Part shown: piece by piece, positions 1 to 12,343 of the stretch | How positions within the stretch are numbered: position 1 is the stretch's first letter | How the letters are laid out: each line of letters opens with the position of its first letter | NCBI RefSeq assembly: GCF_000687475.1 | Contig: NC_057321.1 | Span: 2,108,001 to 2,172,000 of the forward strand | Reading direction: 5' to 3' | DNA: 64,000 nucleotides | Source: Ustilaginoidea virens | Lineage: Eukaryota; Ascomycota; Sordariomycetes; Hypocreales; Clavicipitaceae | Position numbers and translations under genes: made by a program | The notes under the pieces: model-generated | The model's input: the letters and a program-made list of their open reading frames with translations, nothing else | Databases searched by the model: none | Told to the model about the DNA's origin: nothing

Positions 1-465
1 AATGAATTAATTGGTGTGCCCGCCAAAACTGGCTGTTAGGGCTGCGATAAGCCCCGCAAGCCCGATAAGCATGGAGAGGGCTCAGCGGCACGAGAAGAAA
101 TCCACGGCTCGTCATGCGTCGGTGCACGTGACCGTCTCCAAGTCTGGGGGCTGCCAAGGGCCTCCCTCAACTTCATCAAGCATGCGTGCGTCTCCAAGAT
201 CTCAAGTCTCCAAGGCTTGGGCTTTCACTCGCGTGCAACAGCTCGCCGTCTCGCCTGTTGTGTGTTGGGACCACTCCGTCCCCAATTCATGGGTCGCTGG
301 AGCATTGCGTGGTTCCAAACGTTCCGAACTTGCTGCCCAGGAGAACCAGACATCTGCCATTACACTCGTTCTCATGGCCGTCAACTTGAATACATCAATT
401 TCGAAACCATTCTTCATACAAGTCATGCGTCGTAAATAAAACATAGTAAACCCTCGCAGCCAAAA
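1..465. other. Downstream flank of the giant repeat-protein gene; no gene seen
   Basis: This stretch lies 3' of the stop codon of the minus-strand giant gene. The short open frames in it overlap each other on both strands, share no recognisable motif and look like chance. The part nearest 465 is probably 3' UTR of that gene. Confidence 0.5.
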
Positions 466-3400
466 CTAGCCAAATATCCTCCTAAACATACCCTTCAGCC
501 CCGACGGCTTCTTGTCCTCATCGCGAGATTTCTTGTCCCGCTCGCGCTCGCGCTCGCGCTCGCTCCTTCTCGCCTTTCGTGCGCTGTCCTCCGACGGCGT
601 CCCACTGCTCTTGTTGGAAGATTGCGCCGTGTCCTCGTGCTCCTTTGCTTTGGCAGCCTTGGGCCGGGCCTGGTCCGTCGATGTCCGCTTGAGGCTGTGC
701 TTCGATCGACTCGTGCTGGACCGTTTGGGACCTTCCGGCGCCCCTTTGGCGTCCTGAGCCGGCATCTCCACCACGGTTTCTCCGGCGATCTGCGGCGGCA
801 TGCCCGACCCGACAACTCCTTGGGCGTTTTTGACGTCAAAGAATTTCTTGTCGGGCTGCTGCGGACTCGCGACTGGCTCTGCTCTCTCGGCCGGTGCGGC
901 GGCAGAGGGAACGCGCTCAGATCGCTGTTGGCTAGAGTGGCTGTGCCGCCGGGAGGATCGGTGGCGGCTCCTGTCGGTGGGCGAGTCCGTCTCTCTGCTC
1001 TTGGCGTGATCCCTGTGCGAGGCCCGGTCCGACCGTTCAGTCCTCTCGGCGTGCTTCTCCAACCTTTGAGATTTGTCAGGGCGGTCGTGATGATCTCGCT
1101 TCTCTGAGCGCTCGCGGTGGCGGTCAGCGTCGCGATCGCCCAGCTGGCGCTCGGCCTTCCTGCGGTCGTGTTCCGCCTGCTCTTCCGGCGTGCGATGCCT
1201 TCTCCTGCCGGAGCCGCCAGGACTCTCGCCGGAGAAGCCGCTGTCTCGTCTGTGGGGCGTTCTGGGAGGCGTCTTGGTCGAGGCCTCTTCAGCACTGACT
1301 GAGCGGTGACGGCGGCTGTGCGATCCATGAGAAGAGCCATGCGAGGGCAGGCGGTTGCCCTCTCTTGGCTCTTCATCGTGGCGGCTGCGGCCGGATCGGC
1401 CTGACTGATGCGAGTGTCTTCGTCGGCGGTGTCTCTCTCTCTCCCCGTCGCTGCTCAACGGTCGAGAACCTCTTGATGATTCGTCTGCAGATACGTCAGT
1501 ATTATCCCGGCTCGAGTCTTCCTCAACCTCCTCCTGTGCCAAAACCGAGGGGAATCCTTCTTCACTGTCTTGGGATGCGCCAGCTTTTGGACTAGCTGGA
1601 GGGCTGAGGGCTTCTGCCGTGGCGTAAATCACAACGGCCGCTGCAACAGTGTCTTCAGCATCGCGAAGCATCAGCTTCTTTTGTCGTCTCAAAGACTTGT
1701 TGCGGTGCATTTCCACCATTGCCTCATCGGGAACGACGACGGCCGGCGTGGGAGCTCGCGGGTCAGTTTCCATCTGAGCAATCCATGCAGCTGGTGTATC
1801 CGTTGGTTTGAGAGCCGAGTCAGATGCCAACATCTCGGGCAATGACCTTGGGCACGCTTCCGGCTCAGCATTGGCATCGTCCTCCTCAAAGCTAACCCGT
1901 GTCTCTGGAGCTACCGGTGCTGCGTCTCCTTCCATTGCCGAAGAAGCTTCTTCTGCCTCTCTCTCATGGGATTTGCACAGTACAACACCCGCCATCCCGG
2001 CAGCGGCGGCAGCGCAGACGCTACCCAGAGCAGTGTCCACGGCGGCACCTTTGTCAGTCAAGCGTGCCTCTTCTTGCATGCTCTTGCCGGCTTCTTCCAC
2101 TGCGTCGCGTTCCTGGGTGTGAGTGTTGACAGTATCAGACAACAACGCATCGACATGGTCTGCAGCAGCACTCTCAGCCACACTGCCGTCATTTGAGGGT
2201 TCCAAGTGCTCATCTCGCTGACCATCACCTACAGAACCGGGCAAATCTGATGTTGCGCTGGGCTCACTTGGAGAGGGGCCCTCAAGATGTTCCTGGTCTT
2301 CCGAAGCAATAGGCTTGTCAGGGTCTGACGCCTCTGGAGCCTGCTGTTCAGTTGCCTGGCTAGCAGGCAAGGAATGATCAAGCAACCCCCTTGCGTCATC
2401 GACCAAAGCCATGTTTCGAAGCTGGTCATCGCTAGCCAGCAACTGTTCGCAGATTTCCTCTCGGGGTACCTCGGGGATTTCCTCTGCATCAGCCGCACTG
2501 CTGTGCGCCTCACTCGTCGTATTGTGAGAGCTGGCATCGAAAAAAGTGCTCTCGCTGGTCTCTTGCCCCTCTTGGGCCGTCTGCGTTTGAGCAACGACTT
2601 CTTCAGCCATGTCGAGTGAGTGAGGTGGAAGCTCCTCCGCAGCCGTCTCAGCGTCCGTGTTTGCAGTGTTCGGCATGAGCGTTTCCGGCTCTGCCAAAGT
2701 CTCTTCGGCAAGATCTGCAGGCTCAGCTTCAAGCTGGACAGTCGATTGTTCTTCAGCTTCATCCTGAGCACCGGCTTCAGCACTTAGAACAGCGTTTGCA
2801 GTCGTCATTTCCTCAAGCTCGTGCTGTCCCGCGGGAAGATCCTTGGACTCTTCGTCATGGAAAACTGGCTCTCCCTCTTCGCTGGCCGCCACAGAGTCGC
2901 CGTCGATTACGGTCACGTTGGAAGGCTCGACGAGGGCCCAAGACTCTTGCAGGGGTAGCCCTGGGATCGTCTGGGTAGTGTCGAATTTGGTTGGCAGTTC
3001 TGCGTCCGTTGAAGAGTCTTTGATGCGATGGGCTACCTCTTCGGCGGCGGCGGTAGTGTCAGCAGCAACAATAACTGGTGATTCTCCTAAGGTCTTGGAG
3101 TCCGGAGGTTCGGATAGGATTGCTTGTTCAGGATGATCAACAGCTGCGGCTTCTTCCAGATGCCCGGGTTGAGTAACCGCATCTTCAGAAGGGATTGCAC
3201 TGTCTTCCTGGGCCGTCTGAGGATCTGCGTCGGGAGTTTCGGATACGATGGCTTCTTCTTCATGGTCCTTGACAGCTTCGACTTCCAGATTTTTGGCTTG
3301 CGTAAGCTCTTCTTTAGACTCATCAACAGCTTCAACTTCGTTCAGATGCTCAGCCCGAGTAACCGCTTCTTCAGAGAGGATTTCACTGTCTACATGGGCC

Positions 3401-6400
3401 GTCTGAGGCTCTGTGTCGGGATTTTCGGATACGACTGCTTCTTCTGGCTCCTCAAAAGCTTCGGCTTCCGGATTTTGGGCTTGCGTAACCGCTTCTTCTG
3501 ACTTATCAACAGCTTCAGCTTTTTCCACATGCTCAGCCTCAGTAGCCGCTTCTTCAGAAGGAATTTCACTGTCTTCCTGGGCCGTCTGAAGGTCTTGAAC
3601 GGGGGTTTCGGATGCGATTGCCTCTTCAGGCTCAACAGCTTCGACTTCCAGACTCTTGGCTTGCGTAACCGCTTCTTCAGACTTATCAACAGCTTCAGCT
3701 TCTTTCAGATGCTCAGCCTTAGTAACCGCTTCTTCAGAAGGGATTTCACTTTCTTCCTGGGCCGTCTGAAGGTCTTGAACGGGGGTTTCGGATGCGATTG
3801 CCTCTTCAGGCTCAACAGCTTCGACTTCCAGATTTTTGGCTTGCGTAACCGCGTCTTCAGAAGGAATATCACTGTCTTCCCGAGTCGTAAGAAGCTCTGT
3901 GTCGGGAGCTGCGGATACGATTCCCTCTTCAGGCTCAACAGCTTCGACTTCCAGACATTTGGCCTGCGCAGACCCTTGTTCAGACTCATCAACAGCTTCA
4001 GCTTCTTCTAGACTCTTGGCCTGAGTAACCGCGTCTTCAGAAGGGATTTCACTGTCTTCTTGGGCCGTCTGAGGCTCTATATCGGGAGTTTCGGACACTA
4101 TTGCTTCTTCAGACTCATCAACAGCTTCGACTTCTTCCATACGCTCGGCCTGAGTAGCCGTTTCAAGAGGGATTCCACTATCTTCGTGGGCCATCTGAGG
4201 CTCTCTGTAGTGAGCTTCGGACACGATAGCTTCTATAGGCTCCTCAACAGCTTCGGCTTCTTCTGGACGCTCGGCTGGAGTAATCGCCTCTTCAGAAGAA
4301 ATTCCACCGTCTCCCTGCGCCGTCTGTAGCTCTTCAGCGGGAGTTTCAGATACAATTGCTCCTTCATCATGGTCAACAGCTTCGGCTTGTTCCAGACGCT
4401 CGACGTGAGCAACTGCTTCTTCAGGCTGGATTGCACCGTCTTCCTGGACCATGTGAGGCTCTTTGTCGGGAGTTTCGGATACGATTGCTTCTTCAGCCTG
4501 GTCAACACCTTCGACCTCGCCTAGATGCTCGGCCCGAGTATCCACTTCTTTAGACTGGATTTCGCCGTCTTCTCGAATGTGAGGCTCTCTCTCGGGAGGT
4601 GGAGTGAGTTCCAAGTCGATCTGGTTCCCGACCTCCTCCTCGGGAGCAAGTGTTTCCCCTGCCGAAACCAAGTTCGACGCACTGGGTGGCATGGGTCCCT
4701 CGCCAGTTGCGTTGGTAACCGAGACGTCATCTTCCTCAGCTGCGCGGTCCACGTCCACGTCCACGTCCCCGCTGTCTGAGACTGACGACAGAATTGCTCC
4801 CGTCTCGTGTGCTGAATCAGTCGAGACAGCTTCGTCGGCTGGCATGCCCTGGGCTTCCACAACACGAGGCTTCTCAACTTGCGCAACAGACGTTGGCTCC
4901 GCTGCGGCTGTGGCGTCTTCTCCTCCCTCCGGCCGCACAGCAGCGTCTCCCTCTGGGAGCGCAGCACCAGGAAGCTGCTCAGGAGGCTCGCGGTGCTGTT
5001 CGACAACTCCGCCGTCGTTCCCATTATGAATTATATCCTCCGACAGGTGTTGCGCATTCTCCTCGTCAATCAACGCCTCAACGCCATCATCCCCTTCATT
5101 CTCCAAATGGGTATCTTGAACATGCTCCGAAAAATCACTAGGGGTATCATGAAAAAATTGCAATTCCTCACCTTTTTTCGGCTTCGGCGCCAGTTTCTCC
5201 TCGCTAGGGATTGGCCCGACCGTGTCCTTGCTCTCCTCTTCTTCGGGTGCCTTTGCCTCAACGTCGCCTTGCTCAGCCTTGGATGCTGCAGCAGGCTCCG
5301 ATGCCTCTTCTCGCAAAAGCGTGGCAGCCGCACCGCCTGCTAGTGCAGCGCCAGCAGCAATTGCGGCGGCGGGAGCGAGCGTTGATGGCTGAGCTTCTAT
5401 TTCTGCTGAAGACTCTTTAGGCTCTTCAGGAGCTTCTGTATGTTCTACAGACGCTTCACCTTCTTCAGCAGGAGCTACTTCAGCTTCGGCAGACTCGGCA
5501 ACCGCTTCCTCCTCAGGCTGCTCCTCTTCAGGACCTGGTTCTTCAGATCCCTCGTTTGGAGCCGCTGCAGCATCTTCAGCAGGTGTTGCCTCAACCGTGG
5601 GCTCTGGTGGACTCGCGGGGGTCTCGTCGACTGTGGCAATAGTTTCCGCAGCTTCGGCGACGGCCTGCTGATCCTCGGCGACCTCTTCTACAGCAACAGG
5701 CTCTTCCGCCTGCTCCTGTTCTACCTCGGCGCCGAGCTGAGCCTTGGTTTCGTCAGCGTCGGGGGCATCCTCTGATTCCGACTTCTCGTCACCGCCTTCA
5801 GCAGGTGTCACATCCTCAGTCACCTCGGGAGCGGCCGCGGCGGCTTCCTCATTTGCATCCGGAGCCACTGCCGCAGATGCCACATTCTCTGCCTCGGCCT
5901 CTGTTTCAGCAACAGGAGTCTCAACGGCAGCTTCATCACCTTCCTTGAGGTCTGTGATATCCGCTGGTTCCTCTTCCATATTCGGTTCTTCAGTGGCTTC
6001 GGCTTCATTTCCTTCGTCCTTTGCTGTCAGCTCTTCATTGCACGAAGTGTCTTGGGACTCTTCAACAGGCTGAGCATCGTTGCCGTCGTTACCTGATTCA
6101 TGCTGTGCTGTTTTTACACTCTCGGCAGGATCCTCAGCCTTTGGAGCATCTTCTTCGGCAGTCTCCAAGGGCGGCTGCCCCTCCTCAGGCGCTGCAGGCT
6201 CTTCATTGGCAGTTGCCTCAGTAGGTTCGACTGCTTCATCTCCTTCGGGGTCCTGAGTGGATTCATCAACTGTTGTCCCAGCTGTTTCTTCAACGGCTGG
6301 CTCCTCATTCGTCACATTTCCAGATTGGCTATCAAGAGGCTCATCCGCTGCGGCCGTTTCTTCAAGCTCATGTGATGGTTCAGAGACAGCAGCGGAAGAT

Positions 6401-9400
6401 TCGACTTCTTCTTTGGCACTGTCAGCAGCTTCCTCAACATCAGCTGCAACATCCGTTTTACAATCCGCGTCCTCCAAAGTTTCAGATGCTACTTGATCCG
6501 TCGCGGTATCGGCGGGAGTTTCGTCTTGCGCGTTGCCCGAGACATCTGTTTCTACTGTTTCGTCTCCTTCAACGGTGGTAGCATCAGCGATGTCAAGTAC
6601 CTTCTCCGCTTCAACCACCTCATTAGCAGCAGGTTCAGCCGTGTCAACGGCAGCGTCATTGGTGTCTTGCACAACATTTTCTGGTTCAACCACATCAGTC
6701 TTTTCGGCCAATACAGGTGTAGCCTCTGTTGTTGTATCTGTCCCACTGGGTTGTGCAATCTCCGCTGTGGTGGTAGCTGATGCCACCGGCTCGTTCGACT
6801 GTTCGGCATCTACTTCATCCTTGACCTCGTCATCTTCAGGAGTGGCTGCGGCTCGTGCGGAGCTTTCAGATTCTATCTCTGCGGCGTCTCCCGCAATTTC
6901 AACAGCACCAGCAGGCAGTTTGGCCGTATGGTCCGCCTCGACAGCTTCTACTAGTGGTGAAGTCTCTTCCCCGGCAGTTGGATTCTCAGCGGCGTCGCCA
7001 GGAGCTTCATCAGAGGTCTCGGTTGCTTCTGCAGGCGCCTCAGTAGCCTCACCCTCGGGATCGTCTGCAATGGCTTCATCTGTCACCTTCTGGGCTTCTT
7101 CTGGCGACGCAGATTCCGAGTCTTCCTCAACAAGCTCGGAAGTAGGAGATGCGTCAGACCGACTGTCTGCGCTCACATCTTCTGCTGTTTCGACAGAGGC
7201 GCCGTCAGTAGTTTCTTCAGGAGCCGCTGGTTCTTCAACAGTTTCAACTGATTTCTCATCCGGTTCTTGACCTGGGTGCTCATCTTCCGCGGCCGTCTCA
7301 GATTTTGCGACAACATTATCCTCACCATCTTTGATGCCAGACTCTGTAATCACATCATCCTTGTCTGCAAAATGAACTTGTTTTGGCGACGCTGGTGGTG
7401 CTGTGGTTTCATCGGAATCAACTGGAACAGCCGGCTCTGGGTCGCTGGCCTCCTTTTCAGGAGCAGAATCATCCTGCGCCTTGTCTGGACTTGTCTCAGA
7501 CGTATCTGTTTCTTCGGTAGTGCCTGTGGGTGTCTCTGCTGACGCAATTGTCGCAGGTTCAACATTTGACTCTTCAACCAAGGGATCGTCTTTCTTAGCT
7601 TCAGTTTCAAGCGATTCAGGTTCCGGAGCAGGCTCAACTGCCTCGCCTGCCGCCGGGTCGTCGCTCGCGGTTTCGTTTGGCTGCTCAGCTACATGCTCAA
7701 CGGAAGCAGCTCCCTCAGACAGAGGCTCTTCAGACTTGGTCTCCTCCTGGGTAGGTGCATCACCTGCACCGTCGTCATCAGGCGTCTGTTCGGCTTCGTT
7801 TGGCTGCTCAGCTACGTGCTGAACGGAAGCAGCTCCCTCAGGCAGAGGCTCTTCAGACTTGGTCTCCTCCTGGGTAGGTGCATCACCTGCACCGTCGTCA
7901 TCAGGCGTCTGTTCGGCTTCGTTCGGCTGCTCAGCTACGTGCTCAACGGAAACAACTCCCTCAGGCAGAGACTCTTCAGACTTGGTCTCCTCCTGGATAG
8001 GTGCGTCACCTGCACCGTCGTCATCAGGCGTCTGCTCGACGACTTGAGCTGGTTCAGTCGTCTCACCTGCCTCCGTGTCGACGCTCCCGGTTTCGTTTTC
8101 TGCGCGCTCAACGGAAGCAGCTTCCTCAGGCAAGGGCTCCTCAGGCTTGGCTTCCTCCTGGCTCGGTGCGTCAACCGCAACGTCATTATCATCAGGAGCC
8201 TGTTCGACGACTTCAGCTGGCTCTTCCGTTTCTTTCGTCGACTCCTCAGCTGGTGTATCAGCTGGGGGCTCTGCCGTTTCTGACGCATCTGTCGTCAACT
8301 CCTCGGCAGTCACTTCGTCTTCCTCCGCGGTTTTGATGGTCGCATCAGCAGCTTGTTCGTCAGAAGGTTTCGCCGCCTCCGCGGAAAGCTCTTCATTCGA
8401 CGAAGTTTCAGGCTTAGAATCAGCATTTACATCAGCGTCGACCGTTTCAGCACCCTGGTCGGCAGGCTTGTCCTCCACTGTTGCTTCTTCTGCAGAAATA
8501 TCATTTTTTGCGCCATCGTCAGCTGATGAATCATCGGCCTTGGTCCCGTCAAGTATTTGCTCTGGCTCCACGCTGTTGTCTGTAGAAACTTCCACGGAAG
8601 GCTCGTCTGCCACTGCTTCTTCTGTTGGGTTTGAACTTGCTACAGTTTCTTCGGTAGCTGCAGCTACGGCTGCGTCCGTGTCAGGGGATGTATCGGATGT
8701 TGCCTCCTCTTCAGTAGGGTCGTCGGCTTTGCTCGGCGCAGCCATAGTTGTATCCGGCTCATCCTCTGTTTTGGCAGCCGTCTCAATGATAGGGTCGGCA
8801 GTTTCGGCGGCAGTTTCAGTGGCAGGATTTGATGGCTCATCAGTGGATGCTGGAACAGCATCTTGAACCGCAGTCTCGGTCGCGGGTTCTTCGGTCGATA
8901 CCGCATTGGAAGCAGGTTCTGAGGTGGCAGGGCCTTCTACGGCAGAGGCTGTCTCTGTCTCGGCGCTATTCTCTGTCGCATCTTCCCTTGGTTCAGAAGC
9001 TGCAGGCTCGACAACAGGAGTTTCAGACTGGCGTACTTCTTCCTTCACATCCTGCACAGGGGGGGTTGGCTCGGCTTCTGATGTTGTCGTCTCTTCAGTT
9101 GGGGCATTTTCCTCTGTGGCGGTCGGTTCGACAGTAGCACTCGCATCTGGCGCAGGATCTGCTTCAGCTGACGTTCCCTCCGCATTAACATCCAAACCGG
9201 CAGACTCAGGAGCAGTCACATCCGATGTGATGTTTTGGCTAGAGTCTGGCTCTTCGACAGTGGAACCTTGGGTGACTTCTGCAGAGGTTTCCTCAATCGG
9301 TTCTTGAGCTTGATCAGGCCCCTCGGGCACTGGAGCTATTTCAGTGCCATCGGCAGCAGGCTCACCGCAGGGTTCTTCAGAGACATGAATTTCTGCAACA

Positions 9401-12343
9401 GGTCCTTCAGTGGCATCTGCATGTGTTGACGACTCTTCGTTTGCTGGAGTTGACTCCTCGAGAACCTGTTCAACAGATTCGTCTTCGGTAATTGGTTTGG
9501 AATCTGTATCTTCAGATTCCTTGGCAACAGGTTCGTCGCAAACAGGATCATCGGCAGAAGAAACTTCAACTGCGCCTTCGGTGCCGAGGGATTCTGTCAC
9601 TTCTTTTGTTGCTGGCTCTTTGGCGGTCTTGTCTTCCACAACATGTGCAGCAGTGGGAGCATCTTGAGCAGCTTGCTGAGATGAAAGCTCATCAGTGACT
9701 TCTGCCTTCGACGCCTCGTCGACCTCCTTTCCTTCACTATCCTCGGAACCTGTTTCCCCTGGTTGTTTCTCAACAGACTCGGAAGCCTGTTCTTTGGGTT
9801 CTTCAACTGCCGGTCCTTCGGCCGAGTCCTCCTGGCTTGGCTGCTCTCCATCCACAACAGACTCCGTCGCTGGAATTTCATTGGTTTCTGAAACCTCTTC
9901 ATTTACAGCTCCTTGGTTGGAATCTTCTTCGGTTTTGGTTTCAGTCGGCGGTGGTGTTTCAGCGATTGCTTGCTGTTCGGCCGGAATATCGTTTGACGCT
10001 TCTTCAATAGAACCTGCAGCTGGCTTGTCATCCACGGTAGATTCAGCTTCCTGTGCCTCAGAAGGTACCTCTTTAGGAGATTCTTCTACAGGAGAATCAT
10101 CGACAGGCTTCTCTTCCTCAGCAAGTCGCTCGACCGCTTCTTCAGCGGGAGCTTCTGGAGAGGCTTCGTCAACAGCGAGGTCCTCAGCTGGCTTTTCATC
10201 GGCAGGTTGCTTATCCGTTGATTCAGCGGGAATATCTGGGGAGGCTTCGTCAACGGCATCCTCAGCTGACTGCTCATCCGCTGGTTCAGCGGGATTATCC
10301 GGAGAGGATTCTACAGGAGCATCCTCAGCTGGCTTTTCCTCTGGAGTTTGCTCCTCTGTTGTGTCAGGGGGAACATTTAAGGAGGCTTCTATAGGAGCAT
10401 CCTCAGCTGCCTTCTCAACCGCAGGTTGCTCATCTGTTGATGCGGGAGCCTCTTGAGATGCTTCGTCAACAACATCCTCAGCTGGCTTTTCCTCTGCAGG
10501 TTGCTCCTCCGTTGATTTAGCGGGAGCATCTGGAGAGGCTTCTACAGGAGCATCCTCAGCTGCTTCTTCAACCGCAGGTTGCTTGTCTGTTGATTCGGGA
10601 GCCTCTTGAGAAGCTTCGTCAACAGTATCCTCAGCTGCCTTCTCATCCGCAGGCTGCTCATCTGTTGATGCGGGAGCCTCTTGAGAAGCTTCGTCAACAG
10701 TATCCTCAGCTGCCTTCTCATCCGCAAGCTGCTCCTCCGTTGTTGACTCAGCGGGAGCCTCTGGAGAGGTTTCGTCAACAGCAAGGACCTCGGCCGGCTT
10801 TTCTTCCGCCGTCGGCTCGGCCTCTAATGTTTCAGCAGCCACTTCTTTGGGCGCTTGTTCCACAACAGACCCTTCTGCGGGCTTCTCGTCCACAGCAGCC
10901 TCCGCCTCCTGTGTTTCCGCGGGTGTTTCTTGGGGTGTCTGTTCTGCGGCAGGAGCTTCAGCGGGTTGTTCGTCCACAGTCGGCTTGTCTTCCGGAGCCT
11001 CAGCAGTTGCGGCTTGTGGAGTCTCCTCAACGGCCTGTTCTGCAGCAGGGACTTCAGCGGGTTGTTCGTCCACAGTCGGCTGGTCTTCCGGAGCCTCAGC
11101 AGGTGCATCTTGTGGAGTCTCCTCAACAGCCTGTTCTGCAGCAGGGACTTCAGCGGGTTGTTCGTCCACAGTCGGCTGGTCTTCCGGAGCCTCAGCAGGT
11201 GCGGCTTGTGGAGTCTCCTCAACAGCCTGTTCTGCAGCAGGGACTTCAGCGGGTTGTTCGTCCACAGTCGGCTGGTCTTCCGGAGCCTCAGCAGGTGCGG
11301 CTTGTGGAGTCTCCTCAACGGTAGGAGCTTCAGCTGGCTTTTCGTCCGGCGGCACCTCGGCGCCTGGACCAGTTTCGACTTCCTCCTTGGGGCCCTCTTC
11401 ATTAGCCGCAGGCTCCTTCGTCGACTCCTCGTCGGCGGTCGTGCCAGGAGCCCTTTCCTCCGATGCTTCTTCAGCGCAGGTTTCGTTTGTCACTTGTTCC
11501 GCGGCGTCTGCAGCCCCTTCCTCGGGCGGATTCTGCTGCTCGGTCGGGACATCTTCCGATGCCCGAACTGGTGCTTGCCCTTCCGGCTCGGCACCGGCGT
11601 CGGGGGCCGCGTCAGGAACGGGCTCTTGCTTCGTTTCCGCAGCGTCGTCTGGCTGAGCATCCTCGGGCGGCGCGTCCTCCTGGGCTGCATCTTCCGGCGC
11701 CGGGTCCTCCTCCGCTGCGGCGGGATTCTCTCCGGGCGTTGTCTCCTCCGTCTCTGCCGCCTTGGGGGGGCTCACGTCGCTTGCAGCTTTGCTCTTCTTG
11801 TCCTTCTTGGCCTTCTTTCCCTTCTTGTCCTTCTTCTTTCCAGTTGATGTCGTTTGAGGTTTGTCGTGATCTTCATTATTCGTAGCGTCGGCGGGGGTAT
11901 CCTTTGGCTTGTCGTTATCCTTGCCCTTACTCTTGTTGTTGTTCTTCTTCTTCTTGCTCTTCTTGTCGGGTTTTTGTGACTCCTTTACGGGTTCCGGTGA
12001 ATTGGATGACGGGGCTGCGGCTGTGGCTGCTCGCTCATCCGATATGCCCTCTTCGCTGTGATCCACATCGTCTGCGCCAGCATGTCAGCTTTTGCTTCTT
12101 TAGTTATTTTGCCACGCCTTTAACCGGGCAAAAATTCAATTCCAAAGTGTTTTTTTTCTCTTTGCTTTTTTCCCTCCCCTTGCCGCAGAAATGTTTACCT
12201 TGCTCGTGTAGAGGATCGTCGTCCTCCCCCTCTGAATCAGACTGCTGAAAGTACTGCACGTTTGAAAAGTCAGAGAATTGTATATTGTAAGAGCCGACAT
12301 TCGTCCTGTACGGACAATACGCGACTTCAGGGACGTAACTCAT
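466..12343 (-). CDS. Giant low-complexity 'involucrin-repeat' protein, possibly leashin-like
   Basis: Two exons: 12343-12199 and 12071-466, with an intron at 12198-12072 (GTAAAC donor, GCTGAC branch point, CAG acceptor). The split codon G|AC restores frame and gives about 3,916 aa. The 48-aa first exon begins MSYVPEVAYCPYRTNVGSYN and ends in an acidic stretch. A Lys-rich block follows (KKKKNNNKSKGKD and KKDKKGKKAKKDKKSK). Some 3,000 residues of Glu/Pro/Ala/Thr-rich sequence come next, including tandem units of 32, 41 and 60 aa. Short Ala/Gly-rich hydrophobic helices interrupt it (for example AAAIAAGAALAGGAAATLL). The C-terminal ~350 residues are basic, with RS/RH-rich and EREREREREK-type charge, and end in an amphipathic GLKGMFRRIFG. 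No catalytic domain is visible. Such proteins are commonly annotated 'involucrin repeat protein' in filamentous ascomycetes. Some are Woronin-body tethers (Lah/leashin), so a scaffold at the septal pore is an inference. Orthology is not shown. Confidence 0.85.
3290..4530. repeat. Degenerate ~180-bp coding repeat array
   Basis: The marker string TTGCGTAACCGC recurs at 3481, 3661 and 3841, exactly 180 bp apart, with a weaker copy near 3300 and further diverged units to about 4530. The 60-aa unit is built on VTQAKSLEVEAVEPEEAIAS and QTAQEDSEIPSEEAV. It is older and more diverged than the 96-bp array in the same gene. Confidence 0.8.
7681..8050. repeat. 123-bp tandem repeat, three copies, coding
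   Basis: Copies start at 7681, 7804 and 7927. The 41-aa unit includes AEQTPDDDGAGDAP and KSEEPLPEG. The repeat preserves the reading frame of the giant protein. A fourth, more diverged copy may follow toward 8200. Confidence 0.85.
10962..11330. repeat. 96-bp tandem repeat, four copies, coding
   Basis: Copies start at 10962, 11058, 11154 and 11250, exactly 96 bp apart and nearly identical. Each encodes a 32-aa unit on the minus strand of the type VEETPQAAPAEAPEDQPTVD plus 12 more residues. The low divergence points to recent duplication or homogenisation. Confidence 0.9.
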
